Source of the DNA: Bacteroidota bacterium
GTDB taxonomy: Bacteria; Bacteroidota; Bacteroidia; Cytophagales; Cytophagaceae
Length of the DNA stretch: 64,000 nt
Assembly: GCA_023392125.1 (NCBI GenBank)
Contig: JAEVZS010000009.1
Span: 137,279 to 201,278 of the forward strand
Direction: 5' to 3'
A model generated the notes under the pieces. That model did not search any database and was not told the DNA's origin. It saw only the letters and a program-made list of their open reading frames with translations. Of this stretch, positions 1-8,811 are shown piece by piece (position 1 is the stretch's first letter; each line of letters begins with the position of its first letter). The position numbers were made by a program, and so were the translations under genes.

Positions 1-3000
1 ACATTATATCCCGAAGCTGATTTTCAGATTCTCGCTGATCCGGATACTTCCTGCCACCCTGCATCAGTCCGGCTGTCTGCAAGTGGCGGTCCTGTTTCTT
101 TCTTATGGGAGCTGGGTAACGGTAGTATAAGCACATCGCCTTCACCTCTTGCGGAATATCATTATACAGGTACTGCTGATACTTCGTATCGGATTCGGTT
201 TATCGGAACATCTCCTTTTAATTGTAAAGACACAGCTGAATATAATATAGTAGTTTTTCCAACTCCTGAGGCAGAATTTGTTGCTGATATAAATTCCGGA
301 TGTAGTCCGCTTTCAGTCAGTTTTCAGCGTTTGTCACAAGGGACGGAAACCATCATTGCAGATTATGGCGACGGTCAAATCGATACACTGGCTGACGGAG
401 CGATAAATTTTCAGCACCTGTTTTCAAACACGAGCGGACAACCTTATATTTATAATGTACGCTTAAAAGTGTTAACATCAGCAGGCTGTTTCGATGAAAG
501 CACTATTCAGATAACAGTTTTCCCTGAAGTTGAAGCTGCTTTTGCACATACCAGTATTTCCGGATGCAGCCCTCTTGCTGTTTCTTTTGAAAATCTGTCG
601 GTGGGAGCAACTAATTTTGTCTGGAGCCTGGGTGGAGGATTTTCTACTACCACAAGAAACCCGGCTCATGAGTTTCAGAATAACTCTTCGAATGACACAA
701 CCTTTAAAATAATACTAACGGCAATATCTCCTTATGGATGCAGGGATCAGGATAGCAGCGAAGTTGTGGTGTGGGCCAACCCTTTTGCTGACTTCATTAC
801 TGATATAACTGCCGGATGTAGCCCTCTTGAGATCAATATTACCAATATGGCCCGTGATTATGAACGTATAAGCTGGTCATACGGTGACGGAATCACAGAA
901 GACTGGAACGAGCCAGCAAACATCTATACATATACCAATACAGATTATATACCCAAGTCTGTGGAGCTGACACAAACTGTACTGACAGATAAGGGATGCG
1001 GTGCGGTAAAGAAACAGCTAATAACATTGTATCCGGAAGTGGTGGCATTATTCGAAAGCAGTGATACGGCCGGTTGCTCTCCGTTAAATGTCCGATATAC
1101 CAATTACTCCATCGGTGCAGATTTTTACGATTGGAATTTCGGAGATGGCAATACCAGTAATGGCCGTCATCCGGTTCATAGCTTTTATACAGAGGCCAAT
1201 GCAGATACCATCTATCTGGTTACACTTACAGCACGCTCTCAGTACAATTGCTCCGCTACATATTCTGACAGCATCAATGTATATTCAACTCCTCAGGCTG
1301 CTATAAACGTATTGCCGGACGAAGGTTGTGCTCCCTTGCATGTCAGCATTGAGAATCATTCGACCGGAGCCACTGAGTATGTATGGAGTTTCGGCGACGG
1401 AATTTCGGGTTCCGGATCTATGACTATACCGGAGCATACATATCAGAATCAGCAGGCAAGCGAACAAGCTTATACATTTGCACTTACCGCAACGAGTTCT
1501 AAAGGTTGCATGGCATCAGTAAGCCGGCAGATTACCGTGTTTCCTGAAGTAAAAGCTGCATTTACTTCAACAGATACTGCGGGATGCACACCATGGCCTG
1601 TCAGTTTTTATAATTTGTCACATAATGCAACGATATACTCCTGGAATTTTGATGGAATAAATCAAAGTACAGCGACATCTCCCGTACACTCGTTCATCAA
1701 CCAGTCAAATACAGAAGAGTATACTTATAACGTCAGATTAATCGCATCCAACGGCTGGAGATGTCAGGATACATCCACACGTCAGATAGTGGTCTATCCG
1801 GCTCCGGAGGCATCTTTTGTTATCGATAACCCTGCCGGTTGTACACCTCATACCTCTGTTATAAGAAATAACTCAACCGGAGCAACAAGGTATTTCTGGG
1901 AGTATGGAAACGGGCAAAGTGACAGCATCGGGGCAATGAACTTTTTCAAAACTTTTGATAATGAATTGCTTTCAACTAAAGAATATACCATCCGGTTGAC
2001 AGCTGTCAGTGAGCATCAGTGCCAAAGTCAGACTTCACGCAGTCTCAATGTATACCCGGCGGTAAAGGCAGGATTTGAATCTGTGGAAGCCGGATGCGCT
2101 CCTTTAAAAGCTGAGTTCAGAAATACAAGTACAGGCGCTTCTCAATATACCTGGTTTCTGGACAATAACCGGGTATCATCCGATTTGCATCCTGACTATA
2201 TGTACTACAATGAGAGCGACAAAGATACAGCCTATCTGGTGCGCCTGGTTGCCGGCTCACTATATGGATGCTCGGATACCCTTGAGCGTACAGTAACAGT
2301 GTATCCGCGTCCACAGGCAAGGTTTTCAGTAACACCGGCCATTCTTCAGTTGCCGGATTCCGTAGTGTCTTTTGAGAATAGCAGCAGCACCGGCAACTGG
2401 TGGTATAGCTGGGATTTTGGGGACAATTCCGGCTCTCAGGTCAGAAATCCACAGCAACATTATTATACCTTTTATGGTGATTATACTATTCGACTGATTG
2501 TTGGTGGTGATCATTGTTCAGATACGGCATTCAGCTCCATTATAGTCTTACCTACCAAGCCAATAGCTTCTTTTACAGGAGGAGATAAAGATTGCGGTCC
2601 ATTGGGAATTCAGTTTAAAAATACGTCAAAATATGCTGAGCGTTATGAGTGGGATTTTGGTGACGGGAATAAATCTCCGTTAAAAGATCCCTATCATGAA
2701 TACGGAATACCCGGTTCATACACCGTTACGCTAACTGTCTGGGGAGCTGGTGGTGAAGATCAGGTGAGTATACGGGATGTGGTAGAAGTCTATCCGATAC
2801 CTACGGCATTCTTTAAGGTAAGACCGGAAGGTGTTGCTGTCAAGATTCCGGGAAACTCTCATTATTTCTCCAATATGTCGGAAAACGCCAGCATCTTTCA
2901 CTGGGATTTTGGCGACGGCAATACATCTGAGGAACGAAATCCTTTTTATGAATTCAAAGAACCTGGTATATATGATGTGACGTTGCTGGTTTCCAATGAG

Positions 3001-3060
3001 CACGGTTGTGAAAACTCATATAAAGCCTTAAGCGCAGCCATAGCAGAAGCGGGTGGAAAA
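1..3060 (+). repeat. array of about 12 PKD-like modules (protein level)
   Basis: Tandem modules of about 85 residues with the spaced signature GC(S/A/T)P near the start and W-x-(F/Y)-G-D/N-G in the middle. The first modules keep both cysteines; the last three (from about base 2310) keep only one each and have the most canonical DFGDG core. The repeats are diverged at DNA level, so this is an old array rather than a recent amplification. Confidence 0.85.
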
Positions 3061-3345
3061 ATACTTGTTCCGAATGCCTTTACTCCGGCAGGAGGTGGCA
3101 ATCTGCTGAGCACAGGTAAAAACGATTATTTTAACCCTGTCTCGGAAGGTGTAGTTGAATTTCATATGCAGATTTTTAACCGCTGGGGAGAATTGCTGTT
3201 CGAAACCTGGACAACTGAACCCGGATGGGATGGAACATACCGAGGCAGCCTTTGTAAGCAGGATGTATACGTTTATAAGATTAAGGCACGCTTCTTTGAC
3301 GGAGAAATAGTTGAAAAAATAGGGGACGTTACACTAATACGATAA
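1..3345 (+). CDS. PKD-repeat surface adhesin with CHU_C (T9SS type B) sorting domain, 5' partial
   Basis: The frame is open from base 1, so the gene starts left of the window; 1,114 residues are visible. It consists of about twelve PKD-like modules of roughly 85 residues, many carrying the W-x-F-G-D-G core (for example WNFGDG, WDFGDG), followed by a C-terminal domain from about base 3061 that begins ILVPNAFTP and contains FNRWGELLFE and WDGTYRG. That domain is the gliding-motility-associated / type B sorting domain of T9SS cargo. The protein is expected on the cell surface as an adhesin, comparable in role to SprB-type proteins. Nine of the twelve modules hold one cysteine near the start (GCSPL) and one near the end. 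Its stop overlaps the next start by one base (TAATG), so the three genes up to 5945 form an operon. Family assignment is firm; the ligand is unknown. Confidence 0.93.
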   Translation, partial: TLYPEADFQILADPDTSCHPASVRLSASGGPVSFLWELGNGSISTSPSPLAEYHYTGTADTSYRIRFIGTSPFNCKDTAEYNIVVFPTPEAEFVADINSGCSPLSVSFQRLSQGTETIIADYGDGQIDTLADGAINFQHLFSNTSGQPYIYNVRLKVLTSAGCFDESTIQITVFPEVEAAFAHTSISGCSPLAVSFENLSVGATNFVWSLGGGFSTTTRNPAHEFQNNSSNDTTFKIILTAISPYGCRDQDSSEVVVWANPFADFITDITAGCSPLEINITNMARDYERISWSYGDGITEDWNEPANIYTYTNTDYIPKSVELTQTVLTDKGCGAVKKQLITLYPEVVALFESSDTAGCSPLNVRYTNYSIGADFYDWNFGDGNTSNGRHPVHSFYTEANADTIYLVTLTARSQYNCSATYSDSINVYSTPQAAINVLPDEGCAPLHVSIENHSTGATEYVWSFGDGISGSGSMTIPEHTYQNQQASEQAYTFALTATSSKGCMASVSRQITVFPEVKAAFTSTDTAGCTPWPVSFYNLSHNATIYSWNFDGINQSTATSPVHSFINQSNTEEYTYNVRLIASNGWRCQDTSTRQIVVYPAPEASFVIDNPAGCTPHTSVIRNNSTGATRYFWEYGNGQSDSIGAMNFFKTFDNELLSTKEYTIRLTAVSEHQCQSQTSRSLNVYPAVKAGFESVEAGCAPLKAEFRNTSTGASQYTWFLDNNRVSSDLHPDYMYYNESDKDTAYLVRLVAGSLYGCSDTLERTVTVYPRPQARFSVTPAILQLPDSVVSFENSSSTGNWWYSWDFGDNSGSQVRNPQQHYYTFYGDYTIRLIVGGDHCSDTAFSSIIVLPTKPIASFTGGDKDCGPLGIQFKNTSKYAERYEWDFGDGNKSPLKDPYHEYGIPGSYTVTLTVWGAGGEDQVSIRDVVEVYPIPTAFFKVRPEGVAVKIPGNSHYFSNMSENASIFHWDFGDGNTSEERNPFYEFKEPGIYDVTLLVSNEHGCENSYKALSAAIAEAGGKILVPNAFTPAGGGNLLSTGKNDYFNPVSEGVVEFHMQIFNRWGELLFETWTTEPGWDGTYRGSLCKQDVYVYKIKARFFDGEIVEKIGDVTLIR

Positions 3346-4892
3346 TGAGGTTTGCAGGATTTTACATATGGCTGCTTATAGCTGTCTGCACAACGGATGC
3401 AGGTGCTCAGACTGTTTTGAGTAAAAAGAAAGCAGATGCTTATTTTGCCAATGAGATATATCAGATGGCATTGCCTGCCTACCTTCATTATCTGGATAAA
3501 GATCCTCATAGTGAAGAATTGAATTTTAAAGCGGGCGTATGCCTCGTACATCTCCGAAAAGCTGACGAAGCTATTAACTATCTGGAAAAAGCCTTGTCCC
3601 GAAAGTATGCTCCGGCATATTTTTACCGTGGCCTGGCCAGGCACTATCAGGCAAAGCCTGCAGAAGCCATTGATGACTACCTGAAATTTAAACATTATGC
3701 TTCCAGAGAAGACTATATGCTCTATAATGTGGACAGGCACATTACTATTGCTCTCCGGGCTCAGCATATGATGAGGAATCCTGTTGATGCGACTATCAAA
3801 AATCTAGGTCCTGGCATAAACTCTCCTTATTCAGACTATGTACCTGTAGTCAGTGCGGATGAATCTACCCTGATCTTTACTTCCAGAAGACCCAATACTC
3901 CGGAAAACATAGCTGATACGGACAGCAATTATTATGAAGACATCTATATAAGCGAGAATCACGGAAACGGATGGAGTAAAGCTCATAGCATTGGAACTAA
4001 TATCAATACCGATAAACATGAAGCATCCGTAGGACTTTCTGCCGATGGGCAAAAGCTTATTTTGTACCGGATGGGGGAGAAGTACTATGGTGGTGATTTG
4101 TACATATCAATGCTGACGGGTAAAGAATGGGGCAAACCGGAAAAAATAGCGGGTGACATCAATAGTGCTTTCTGGGAACCGAGCGCCTGTCTTTCCGCGG
4201 ATGAGAAGATGATTATTTTTTCCAGCAATCGCCCCGGGGGCTATGGTGGAAGAGACCTTTATTCTGCCCGAAAGCTGCCTGACGGAACATGGAGCAAGGC
4301 AAGCAACCTCGGACCTATTATCAACACTCCGTACGATGAAGATGCTCCATTCCTTCATCCGGACGGAAGAACACTGTTTTTCAGCTCAACCGGTCATACC
4401 ACCATGGGCGGCTTTGATATTTTCAGAACATATCTCCAGGCTGACTCTATCTGGAAATTGCCGGAAAATATGGGATATCCCATTAATACAGTAGACGATG
4501 ATATTTACTTTGTTTTGTCAACCGATGGCCAGCGGGGATATTACTCATCTGACAGATCAGGCGGGTCAGGGGAAAAAGATATATATGTTATTCATCTTTC
4601 TGATGACAAGCTTCCTTTGACAGTCATAAAAGGCAAGGTGCAGGATAATGTAAGCGGTATGCCCGTAAAAGTTGCGATTACTGTTATCGATCTTGATTCC
4701 AGAGAAATTCAGGGAGTGTATACATCCAACAGCGAAACCGGAAAATATCTGATTGTACTGCCACCCGGAAAACGTTTTAAGGCTGTAATAGAAGCTGATA
4801 ATTACTATTCGGTTTCCGATTACCTTGACCTGAGCGCATACGCAGATTATGCAGAAATCAGTAAAGATATTGAGCTCAAACCAGTAAAGTAA
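3345..4892 (+). CDS. TPR-PD40 beta-propeller protein with carboxypeptidase-regulatory-like domain, no OmpA domain
   Basis: 515 residues with a signal peptide ending near AGAQ. TPR-like helices run to about residue 145, and PD40/WD40-like propeller blades (repeated S-A-D-x-x-x-L-I-F-S-S-x-R-P-G-G and DIY motifs) to about 430. A final beta-sandwich begins VIKGKVQDNVSG and resembles the carboxypeptidase-regulatory-like fold. Relatives beside PorP/SprF genes usually end in an OmpA peptidoglycan-binding domain, as the paralogue at 53426-55822 does. Here the reading frame ends directly after the sandwich and PorP begins nine bases later, so the OmpA part is absent rather than split off. Probably an envelope partner of the adjacent adhesin; the exact role is not known. 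Confidence 0.85.
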   Translation: MRFAGFYIWLLIAVCTTDAGAQTVLSKKKADAYFANEIYQMALPAYLHYLDKDPHSEELNFKAGVCLVHLRKADEAINYLEKALSRKYAPAYFYRGLARHYQAKPAEAIDDYLKFKHYASREDYMLYNVDRHITIALRAQHMMRNPVDATIKNLGPGINSPYSDYVPVVSADESTLIFTSRRPNTPENIADTDSNYYEDIYISENHGNGWSKAHSIGTNINTDKHEASVGLSADGQKLILYRMGEKYYGGDLYISMLTGKEWGKPEKIAGDINSAFWEPSACLSADEKMIIFSSNRPGGYGGRDLYSARKLPDGTWSKASNLGPIINTPYDEDAPFLHPDGRTLFFSSTGHTTMGGFDIFRTYLQADSIWKLPENMGYPINTVDDDIYFVLSTDGQRGYYSSDRSGGSGEKDIYVIHLSDDKLPLTVIKGKVQDNVSGMPVKVAITVIDLDSREIQGVYTSNSETGKYLIVLPPGKRFKAVIEADNYYSVSDYLDLSAYADYAEISKDIELKPVK

Positions 4893-4901
4893 ACACTGAA
4901 C

Positions 4902-5945
4902 ATGAAAAGAGTATGGTACATATTAATTTTGCTCTTGCTTCATGCAGGCCATACACTGGCCCAGGATCCGCAGTTTACTCAGTTTTACGCGGCTCCTTTA
5001 TACCTGAATCCTGCATTTGCCGGTGCAACACTTGAGTCCCGTGCAATTGCTAATGCAAGACTGCAATGGGCAGGCTTGCCAAAGCCATTTGTGACCTATG
5101 CTTTTTCTCTGGATCATAACCTGGAAAAATACCGTAGCGGTCTCGGACTTATGGTTTTTCATGATAAAGCAGGGACTGGCGCTTTATCTGCAACCAGTGT
5201 AAGCGGAATTTACAGCTATAAAATTCAATTGTATGAAAAGCTGATCATAAGACCTGCCGTACAGTTCAGCTTTGGTTCAAGATCGCTGGATTATTCACGG
5301 CTTGTTTTTGGAGACCAGCTCGATCTGCAAAACAATACGACCGGAATTATAACCGGGGAAGCTATCGGAAGTGGTACCAGAACCAATTTTTTTGACTTTT
5401 CTTCCGGAGTACTTGTGCATAACGAGCAGGGCTGGCTGGGTTTATCTGCGCATCACCTGAATCAGCCCAACGAAGCACTAAATGGAGGCAACAGTCCTAT
5501 TCCTGTTAAATTAAGCCTACATGGCGGTTTTAAAATTAACCTGAATAATTCAGTATATAAGACTCATGGCAAGAGCCGGGAAAAAACTCTGACTCCGGCA
5601 TTTGTATATAAATCTCAGGGGAAATATGATCAGCTGGATCTTGGTATGTACTACTATCTGGAGCCCCTGGTCATAGGAATGTGGTACAGAGGAATACCAA
5701 TTTTTAAACAATATAAGCCCGGTTACGGTAATAATGATGCATTGGCTGTTTTAATCGGAATGAGACAGGAAAATTTCTCCATTGGATATAGTTACGATCT
5801 GACTATATCGCAGCTGGGGCCTTCCGGCACTAATGGGTCTCATGAAATATCTTTAAGTCTTACGTTTGGAGACAATGGTAAAAAATCCAATAAAAAACCC
5901 AAAATGCGAAAAAGAGATATGGTGATACCCTGTCCCAAGTTTTAG
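4902..5945 (+). CDS. PorP/SprF family T9SS-associated outer membrane protein
   Basis: 347 residues. A signal peptide (ending LAQ) is followed by the family hallmark DPQFTQFY and the N-P-A-F-A-G motif, then alternating amphipathic beta-strands expected of an outer membrane barrel. The family includes Porphyromonas PorP and Flavobacterium SprF, where SprF is needed for surface delivery of the adhesin SprB. It is third in a tight operon after the adhesin and the TPR-PD40 gene, so the inferred job is surface attachment or export of that particular adhesin. A basic tail (KKSNKKPKMRKR) at the C-terminus is unusual for a barrel and may be periplasmic. A second paralogue lies at 55853-56785. Confidence 0.92.
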   Translation: MKRVWYILILLLLHAGHTLAQDPQFTQFYAAPLYLNPAFAGATLESRAIANARLQWAGLPKPFVTYAFSLDHNLEKYRSGLGLMVFHDKAGTGALSATSVSGIYSYKIQLYEKLIIRPAVQFSFGSRSLDYSRLVFGDQLDLQNNTTGIITGEAIGSGTRTNFFDFSSGVLVHNEQGWLGLSAHHLNQPNEALNGGNSPIPVKLSLHGGFKINLNNSVYKTHGKSREKTLTPAFVYKSQGKYDQLDLGMYYYLEPLVIGMWYRGIPIFKQYKPGYGNNDALAVLIGMRQENFSIGYSYDLTISQLGPSGTNGSHEISLSLTFGDNGKKSNKKPKMRKRDMVIPCPKF

Positions 5946-5970
5946 AAGTGAATAATTATGATATAATCTA

Positions 5971-5999
5971 TTGACTACTTTATATTTAACTTCTATAAT
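5971..5999 (+). promoter_or_regulatory. sigma70-like promoter candidate before the TetR gene
   Basis: TTGACT at 5971-5976 and TATAAT at 5994-5999 with a 17-base gap match the E. coli sigma70 consensus, which is unusual in Bacteroidota. The region is very AT-rich, so chance is a real alternative. It lies 49 bases before the chosen ATG at 6049. Confidence 0.35.
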
Positions 6000-6048
6000 T
6001 CTTTTGTTGTCAGAAAATGGATTGTATATTTAATATAAATTGATTTTT

Positions 6049-6678
6049 ATGCCATCTAGTACTTTTTTAAACCTCGACAAGAAAAAACAGGACCTGTTTT
6101 TAAAAGTTGCTTTTCAGGAGTTCTCTGCTCATGACTACAACTCAGCTTCCATTTCAGAAATGGTACGAACCCTTAATATTGCCAAAGGGAGTGTCTACCA
6201 ATATTTTGAGAATAAGGAAGATTTATTCTTTTATCTGGTTGACAGGTCTTTTCATGAAAAGATGAATTTTATATCTGACGAAATGGGAGCTAATAAAACC
6301 TTTGCATCCTGGTTTAGAAACCGTCAGCTGATTCTGCTTGATTTCGAAAAGAAAAAAGCCATGTACAGTAAGCTGTTGGCTAACTTTTATCTTCAAAAAA
6401 ACAATCCGGATCTACGCAAAAAATACCTGGATTTGAAAAACAGGGAAATGAGCTTTGTTCAGGAAAGCCTGGATAAGCTGTCTTCCTCTCTGCGAAAAAA
6501 AGATGATTTGCCTTTGCTTTCCTATCTGATTCTGGAATGGGAAAATGCATTGGGTGACTATCCTGAAATTACAGAGGGGAAAAAGCTTTCGAATAAAGCT
6601 AAATCCGCATATGATTCCGAACAGATTATTGATAATTTTGCCGAAATGCTCAGCAAGGGAATTACCAAAGGAAAATAA
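6049..6678 (+). CDS. TetR/AcrR family transcriptional regulator
   Basis: 209 residues from the ATG at 6049 (an in-frame TTG at 6040 is less likely). The N-terminal helix-turn-helix has the family pattern: a residue run near 18-30 ending in FSAHDY, then SISEMVRTLNIAKGSVYQYF and NKEDLF. The rest is an all-helical ligand or dimer domain with no recognisable ligand class. It acts as a DNA-binding repressor or activator in the cytoplasm. No efflux pump or enzyme is divergently placed next to it, so the target is not evident from context. It follows the porP operon on the same strand with a gap of about 100 bases. Confidence 0.9.
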   Translation: MPSSTFLNLDKKKQDLFLKVAFQEFSAHDYNSASISEMVRTLNIAKGSVYQYFENKEDLFFYLVDRSFHEKMNFISDEMGANKTFASWFRNRQLILLDFEKKKAMYSKLLANFYLQKNNPDLRKKYLDLKNREMSFVQESLDKLSSSLRKKDDLPLLSYLILEWENALGDYPEITEGKKLSNKAKSAYDSEQIIDNFAEMLSKGITKGK

Positions 6679-6753
6679 TCCTTATCCTACACAGGATTAG
6701 CATACAGCGGGTATAACCGGGCTTTGCAATTATAGTTTTTAACCAAGACACAA

Positions 6754-8298
6754 TTGCATACCAATTATTATTATCTCCGGTTTTTATCATCAAAGCTTGA
6801 TCTACTGCTGAATGAATACTTTCTCATTGAATGCTTTTCCCAGCAAAAGGAGGAAGTAATTTTTGTATTTCAGAATCAGGACGGGGCAACTTTTATTATT
6901 CAGGCTCATTTGACCTCCCGTTTCGCCTGCTTATATTTTCCTGAGCAGTTTAACAGGGCAAAAAGAAACAGCAGCAATCTTTTTCCCGAGCTTATCGGTA
7001 AAAAAGTACGACAGGTCAGACAAACTGAGAATGACCGTTCGTTTGTTATTGCTTTTGAAGATGATTATCAGCTATTATTCAAGCTGTATGGCAATCGTTC
7101 GAATCTGATACTTTTTCAGGCAGATCAGTTACTAAGAGTTTTCAGCAGAAAGCTTAAAAATGATTTTTCAATAACGCTGTCCGAACTGGACAAAACAGCG
7201 GATCATTCATTTGAATATTTTCAAAAGCATGGTTACAGAAAGACTTTTTATACATTTGCCCGGATTGCCGAGAGGGTGTTAGGGCTTAACGATCATACTG
7301 TCTGCGACCATGATGTATACAATAAAATAGGTGCATTGATTGCTGAATTTGAAAAAGGAATTTTTTATATAGTCAAGGATGAAGGAATAATTCATTTGTC
7401 TCTTTGTCCGACGGGGCAAATACTTGAACAATACTCCGATCCGGTCAAAGCCGGCAACGTTCTTTTTCATTATTACTATAAACAAAACTTTATTGCAGAA
7501 CAGCGTCAGACACTGATAAGCCGGATTGACCATCTGATATCCGGGTATAAGCATTATCTGGAGCAGGCTGAGGAAAGATTACGGATACTAAAGAGCTCAG
7601 ACGGGCCTGAAAAACTGGCAGATATCATCATGGCCAATCTGCATGCCATTCCCAAAGGAAGCCTCAGGGTAAATCTGTATGACTTTTATAATGAACGTCC
7701 TATCGAAGTATCGCTGAAAAAGGACCTCACACCGCAAAAATATGCCGAATTGCTTTATAAAAAAGCGCGAAACAGACCGTTGGAAATCCAGAAACTGGAA
7801 GAGATATGCCTATCCAGAAAACAACTGATCAGTCAGTGTATAAACGACAAAGAACTGATTGCCGGTCTGGAAACGCATAAAGAACTAGCTGTCTACCAGA
7901 CCAGATATCTGCAAACCGGACCGGAGTCAAAAAATACTGAAAATGAGCTTTTCAGGCAATTTGAGTATATGGGTTACACCATATTAGTTGGCCGCAACGC
8001 TGCCAATAATGACCTGCTGACCATGAAATACGCGCATAAAAACGATTTATGGCTGCATGCCAGGGATGTAACGGGTGCACATGTTGTAATCAGGCATAAG
8101 GCGGGGCAGGGGGTCCCCAGGCCGGTAATAGAAAGAGCTGCTTCTGTTGCAGCTTTTCATTCAACAAGAAAAAATGAAAAACTGTGCCCTGTAATTGTCA
8201 CCGAGAAGAAGTTTGTACGCAAACCCAAAGGAGCTCCCAAAGGGGCTGTTAAAGTTGAAAAGGAGAAAGTTATAATGGCAGAGCCTGCCGATATTTAG
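6754..8298 (+). CDS. NFACT family protein, RqcH/Tae2-like ribosome quality control factor
   Basis: 514 residues. The start is a TTG at 6754, giving MHTNYYYL, which matches the conserved N-terminus of the Bacteroidota family; no nearby ATG would keep it. An N-terminal NFACT-N domain is followed by a helical coiled-coil middle and a C-terminal NFACT-R (DUF814) domain from about residue 405 with NDLWLHARDVTGAHVV and later FHSTRKN. RqcH in Bacillus binds stalled 50S subunits and directs alanine tailing of nascent chains; the same role is expected here. In older annotations the family is called fibronectin-binding protein A. It converges on rlmH with only ten bases between the stops. Confidence 0.9.
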   Translation: MHTNYYYLRFLSSKLDLLLNEYFLIECFSQQKEEVIFVFQNQDGATFIIQAHLTSRFACLYFPEQFNRAKRNSSNLFPELIGKKVRQVRQTENDRSFVIAFEDDYQLLFKLYGNRSNLILFQADQLLRVFSRKLKNDFSITLSELDKTADHSFEYFQKHGYRKTFYTFARIAERVLGLNDHTVCDHDVYNKIGALIAEFEKGIFYIVKDEGIIHLSLCPTGQILEQYSDPVKAGNVLFHYYYKQNFIAEQRQTLISRIDHLISGYKHYLEQAEERLRILKSSDGPEKLADIIMANLHAIPKGSLRVNLYDFYNERPIEVSLKKDLTPQKYAELLYKKARNRPLEIQKLEEICLSRKQLISQCINDKELIAGLETHKELAVYQTRYLQTGPESKNTENELFRQFEYMGYTILVGRNAANNDLLTMKYAHKNDLWLHARDVTGAHVVIRHKAGQGVPRPVIERAASVAAFHSTRKNEKLCPVIVTEKKFVRKPKGAPKGAVKVEKEKVIMAEPADI

Positions 8299-8308
8299 TA
8301 TCCGGCTT

Positions 8309-8779
8309 TTATTCGTGATGGTATTTTTCTCCTCGCAATATTGTAAATGCACGATATACTTGCTCAGTAAAAAAAAGCCGGATCATCTGATGTGAAAAGG
8401 TCATTTTGGATAAAGACAGCTTTTCGTTTGCTATGGCATAAACACTTTGGCTAAATCCAAAAGGTCCTCCGATGATAAAAGCCACAGAAGAAATACTCCT
8501 GTTCATTTTATTCTGCAATGATTCAGCAAAATCAACAGAAGTAAGCAGCTTGCCATTTTCATCCAGAAGAATTACATAGTCATTCCGGTCAATTTTGGAA
8601 AGGAAGATTTTACCTTCTTCTTCCTTAACCGCCTCCGGAGTCTTCGATTTGCCTTTTACTTCGGGCAATTCAATCAGTTCGAAGCTTACGTAGTGTTTAA
8701 GTCGCTTACAATAGCGGTCAATTCCTTCGATAAGGTACTGATCAGTCGTTTTTCCGGCACAAATTAATCGTATTTTCAT
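8309..8779 (-). CDS. rlmH: 23S rRNA (pseudouridine(1915)-N(3))-methyltransferase RlmH
   Basis: 156 residues, the normal length of this small SPOUT methyltransferase. It methylates pseudouridine 1915 in helix 69 of 23S rRNA on the assembled 70S ribosome. The start is the ATG at 8779, giving MKIRLICAGKT as in the family; a TTG one codon upstream is ignored. The knot region shows FIIGGPFGF and the C-terminal end shows SHQMIRLFFTEQVYRAFTI followed by YHHE, the usual RlmH signature. It may be co-transcribed with the hydrolase upstream, whose stop lies about 30 bases before this start. Confidence 0.96.
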   Translation of the reverse strand: MKIRLICAGKTTDQYLIEGIDRYCKRLKHYVSFELIELPEVKGKSKTPEAVKEEEGKIFLSKIDRNDYVILLDENGKLLTSVDFAESLQNKMNRSISSVAFIIGGPFGFSQSVYAIANEKLSLSKMTFSHQMIRLFFTEQVYRAFTILRGEKYHHE

Positions 8780-8811
8780 CAACTGTTCCTGATTAGAAAT
8801 GGTAATCCTGT

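Noticed and set aside
331..345. TTG at 331 as the start of the PKD adhesin
   Set aside because: The same frame continues without a stop to base 1 with further PKD modules and paired cysteines, so 331 is internal.
3273..3767. 164-residue minus-strand frame over the adhesin/TPR junction
   Set aside because: Runs opposite to two well-supported genes and shows no known family.
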